Source of the DNA: Pantoea conspicua
GTDB taxonomy: Bacteria > Pseudomonadota > Gammaproteobacteria > Enterobacterales > Enterobacteriaceae
DNA length: 64,000 nucleotides
NCBI RefSeq assembly: GCF_002095315.1
Contig: NZ_MLFN01000128.1
Span: forward strand, 124,001-188,000
Direction of reading: 5' to 3'
The translations under genes and the position numbers were made by a program. Positions within the stretch are counted from its first letter, which is position 1. Every line of letters starts with the position of its first letter. The notes beneath the pieces are model-generated. The model was given only the letters and a program-made list of their open reading frames with translations. It was not told the origin of the DNA and searched no databases. This document shows positions 62,172 through 64,000 of the stretch, one piece after another.

Positions 62172-63022
62172 TGTGCAGGCTCCCGTGACAGCAGAGCCCA
62201 CCAGCCATCAATGCTGGGATTTTTGGCCAGGCTGACAAAGTCGATATCGCCGTGCACCTGACGCCAGCGTGCCGCCAGCGCCATTACCCGCACCGAATCC
62301 AGACCGTAATCGATCAGGTTTTCATCATCTTCCGGCACGTCGTCATCCTCCAGCAGCGGCAGAATCAGCGCCCGCAAATCGTCTTTGCTCAGCGGCAACG
62401 GCATCAGATCGGCGGTCATCACCACTTTGCCACTGCGGCCAGCCGTATAGGTCAGCGCCATCATATGCTCCTCGCGGCTGAAATCCGCCAGCGCATCGGC
62501 CACCATAAACGGCTGGATGTTGCGCATAAACGCATCGGTAGCGGTGGTCAGGCAGCCGATATGGGCATAAACGCCGGTGATGATCAGCTGATCGCGGCCC
62601 ATCTCCTGCAGGATCGACTCCAGCGGCGAGCGATGGAAGGCGCTGTAGCGCCATTTGGTCAGCACCTGATCGTCGGCATCCGGTGCCAGCGCGTCCACGA
62701 TCTTCTGCTGATCGGGATGCTTATTCAGGCCCGGCCCCCACATATCGTTGAGCAGCGCACGATCTTCATCGCTCTGCGCATTGGGCTGCGCGGTGTAGAA
62801 CACCGGAATCCCCTGCGCTTTGCAGTAACGACGCAGGCGGGCAATATTGTCGACCACCTGCTCCACCAGCGGGCTGTTTTCGCCCCAGAAATTCAGGAAA
62901 TAACGCTGCATATCGTGGATCAGCAGCGCGGCACGACCGGACTCCAGCGCCCATTTTACCTTGTTGGTCGGTAACTCAGTGGCAGCTGGCAGCGGATAAG
63001 AGGTCAGTTTTGGAATAGCCAT
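62168..63022 (-). CDS. entB: Enterobactin bifunctional isochorismatase / aryl carrier protein EntB
   Basis: A 284-residue two-domain protein. The N-terminal isochorismatase (1 to ~205) has LLIHDMQRYF and the ITGVYAHIGCLTTATDAF loop. The C-terminal aryl carrier domain has the phosphopantetheine serine Ser243 in DYGLDSVRVM. It makes 2,3-dihydro-2,3-dihydroxybenzoate and then carries the activated acid to EntF. The ATG at 63022 follows GGAG and gives the family start MAIPKL; an upstream in-frame ATG is inside entE. Confidence 0.97.
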   Translation of the reverse strand: MAIPKLTSYPLPAATELPTNKVKWALESGRAALLIHDMQRYFLNFWGENSPLVEQVVDNIARLRRYCKAQGIPVFYTAQPNAQSDEDRALLNDMWGPGLNKHPDQQKIVDALAPDADDQVLTKWRYSAFHRSPLESILQEMGRDQLIITGVYAHIGCLTTATDAFMRNIQPFMVADALADFSREEHMMALTYTAGRSGKVVMTADLMPLPLSKDDLRALILPLLEDDDVPEDDENLIDYGLDSVRVMALAARWRQVHGDIDFVSLAKNPSIDGWWALLSREPAQ

Positions 63023-63041
63023 AGAAAAATCTCCGGACAGA

Positions 63042-64000
63042 TCAGGCTTGCGCTTGTTGATCGGCAAGTTGTTGGCGCAGACGTTTTTTATCCACCTTGC
63101 CGACAGGGGTCAGCGGCAGGGCATCTACGCAGGTAATACGGTCGGGCAGTTTGAATTCCGCTACCCCCAGTTCACGCAGGTGGCGACGCAGCGCCACCGG
63201 TTTCACCGGCTGACGGGCGACGATAAAGGCGCAGCTCTTTTCACCCATCAGCTCATCGTTCATCGACACCAGCGCCGCGTGGATCACATCGGGATGACGC
63301 TGCAGCAGATTTTCGATCTCTTCCGCCGCGATCTTTTCACCGCCGCGGTTGATCTGATCTTTCTCCCGACCCTGAACAATGATGTTGCCCTGCGGGGTGA
63401 TCTCAATCAGATCGCCGGAGCAGTAAAAGCCCTGTTGATCAAAGCTGGCGGCGTTATGTTCCGGGCTGTTGTAGTAGCCGCAGAAGGTATAAGGCCCGCG
63501 CGTCATCAGACGGCCAATGGCCCCTGTCGGCAGCGGATTGCCCTGTTCATCGGCGACCCATACTTCATCATCCGGGGAGATCGGACGACCCTGGGTGGTG
63601 AGAATGGTGGTTTCATCATCATCAAGCCGTGTGTAGTTCACCAGGCCTTCTGCCATACCGAACACCTGCTGCAGTTTGCAGCCAATCTCTGATTGAATGC
63701 GCGCCGCCAGCGTTTCACCCAGCTTCGCGCCGCCAACCTGAATGCGTTGCAGTGACGCCAGTGCGGCATTGCTGCCCCATTCCTGAATCGCCTGCAGCCA
63801 CAGACTCACGGCGGGCGGAACCAGACCAGTATCGGTCACCTGATGCTTTTCAATCAGCGGGAAGCAGAGTGTGGCGCTGGGATCGGCGGCCAGAATCACC
63901 TGTCCGCCTGCGTAAAACACCCCCAGTGCGCCCGGTGAGCTCATCGGAAAATTATGCGCAGCGGGCAGGGCGATCAGATAACGGGTTTCAGCGGTCACGC
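63042..64000 (-). CDS. entE: 2,3-dihydroxybenzoate-AMP ligase EntE, 5' end missing
   Basis: The C-terminal ~319 residues of the adenylating enzyme that activates 2,3-dihydroxybenzoate and loads it on EntB. Visible motifs are the A5-type [14 protein letters not shown], the A7-type GFYCSGDL, the A8-type [14 protein letters not shown] and the A10-type [13 protein letters not shown] with the catalytic lysine. The start lies beyond the right edge. entB follows after 19 bp. The usual Fur-controlled promoter upstream of entC or entE is outside the window. Confidence 0.96.
   Translation of the reverse strand, partial: VTAETRYLIALPAAHNFPMSSPGALGVFYAGGQVILAADPSATLCFPLIEKHQVTDTGLVPPAVSLWLQAIQEWGSNAALASLQRIQVGGAKLGETLAARIQSEIGCKLQQVFGMAEGLVNYTRLDDDETTILTTQGRPISPDDEVWVADEQGNPLPTGAIGRLMTRGPYTFCGYYNSPEHNAASFDQQGFYCSGDLIEITPQGNIIVQGREKDQINRGGEKIAAEEIENLLQRHPDVIHAALVSMNDELMGEKSCAFIVARQPVKPVALRRHLRELGVAEFKLPDRITCVDALPLTPVGKVDKKRLRQQLADQQAQA

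Overview
The window is chromosomal DNA of an enterobacterium outside the Escherichia/Salmonella group, most likely a Pantoea- or Erwinia-type Erwiniaceae. Long blocks follow E. coli gene order (yjdC-dsbD-cutA-dcuA-aspA-fxsA-groESL-yjeI-epmB-efp-ecnAB-blc-epmA; degS-degQ-zapG-zapE-rplM-rpsI-sspAB; arcB to murA; ispB-rplU-rpmA-obgE). Within them, E. coli genes are missing (frdABCD, ampC, elbB, yhbE) and others are inserted. The genus is inferred from protein similarity and gene order only.

Layout. 1-4743: a small sugar or polyol catabolic locus with two Gfo/Idh/MocA dehydrogenases, TIM-barrel isomerase/epimerase-type proteins and a LacI-family regulator, with ATGAAA-type candidate operators. 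4889-10277: an AT-richer five-gene chaperone/usher fimbrial operon on the minus strand. 10278-11043: gene-free. 11044-11520: tRNA-Phe(GAA) with its promoter, two ~160-bp downstream repeats that each begin with a copy of the tRNA 3' end, and a final terminator. 11589-17140: thiol-disulfide relay, metal tolerance, C4-dicarboxylate exchange and aspartase. 17469-20163: fxsA and groESL with a sigma-32 promoter. 20477-24628: EF-P with both its lysine-34 modification enzymes, the entericidin pair and Blc. 24644-24748: a 105-bp element with 21-bp inverted ends. 24789-31652: DegS/DegQ proteases, ZapG/ZapE, ribosomal proteins L13/S9, SspA/SspB. 31761-39232: an unusual pair, a CysJ-like NADPH diflavin reductase and an 1843-residue glutamate-synthase-like protein, in the slot where E. 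coli carries gltBD. 40124-42590: arcB with the ArcZ sRNA antisense at its 3' end. 43347-52047: mtgA, nitrogen-PTS genes, hpf, rpoN, LPS transport and Kdo synthesis. 52275-57446: Mla phospholipid transport, ibaG, murA, sfsB. 57688-60915: ispB, L21/L27, obgE. 60991-64000: enterobactin genes entH-A-B-E, the last cut by the window edge.

Systems. The envelope is the main theme: LptABC and KdsCD build and export LPS, MlaFEDCB maintains outer-membrane lipid asymmetry, MurA and MtgA make peptidoglycan, and DegS/DegQ and DsbD handle periplasmic protein quality. Npr, RapZ, PtsN and RpoN form the usual nitrogen-PTS neighbourhood. The most unusual element is the diflavin reductase/GltS-like pair, which lacks GltD and may define a different electron route into a glutamate-synthase-type enzyme.

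Sequence quality. Five genes (degS, zapE, rplM, arcB, mlaF) and probably a sixth (the minor pilin) carry 1-2 base indels, mostly in short homopolymers or GC repeats. rplM encodes an essential ribosomal protein, so most of these are probably assembly or sequencing errors rather than true pseudogenes.
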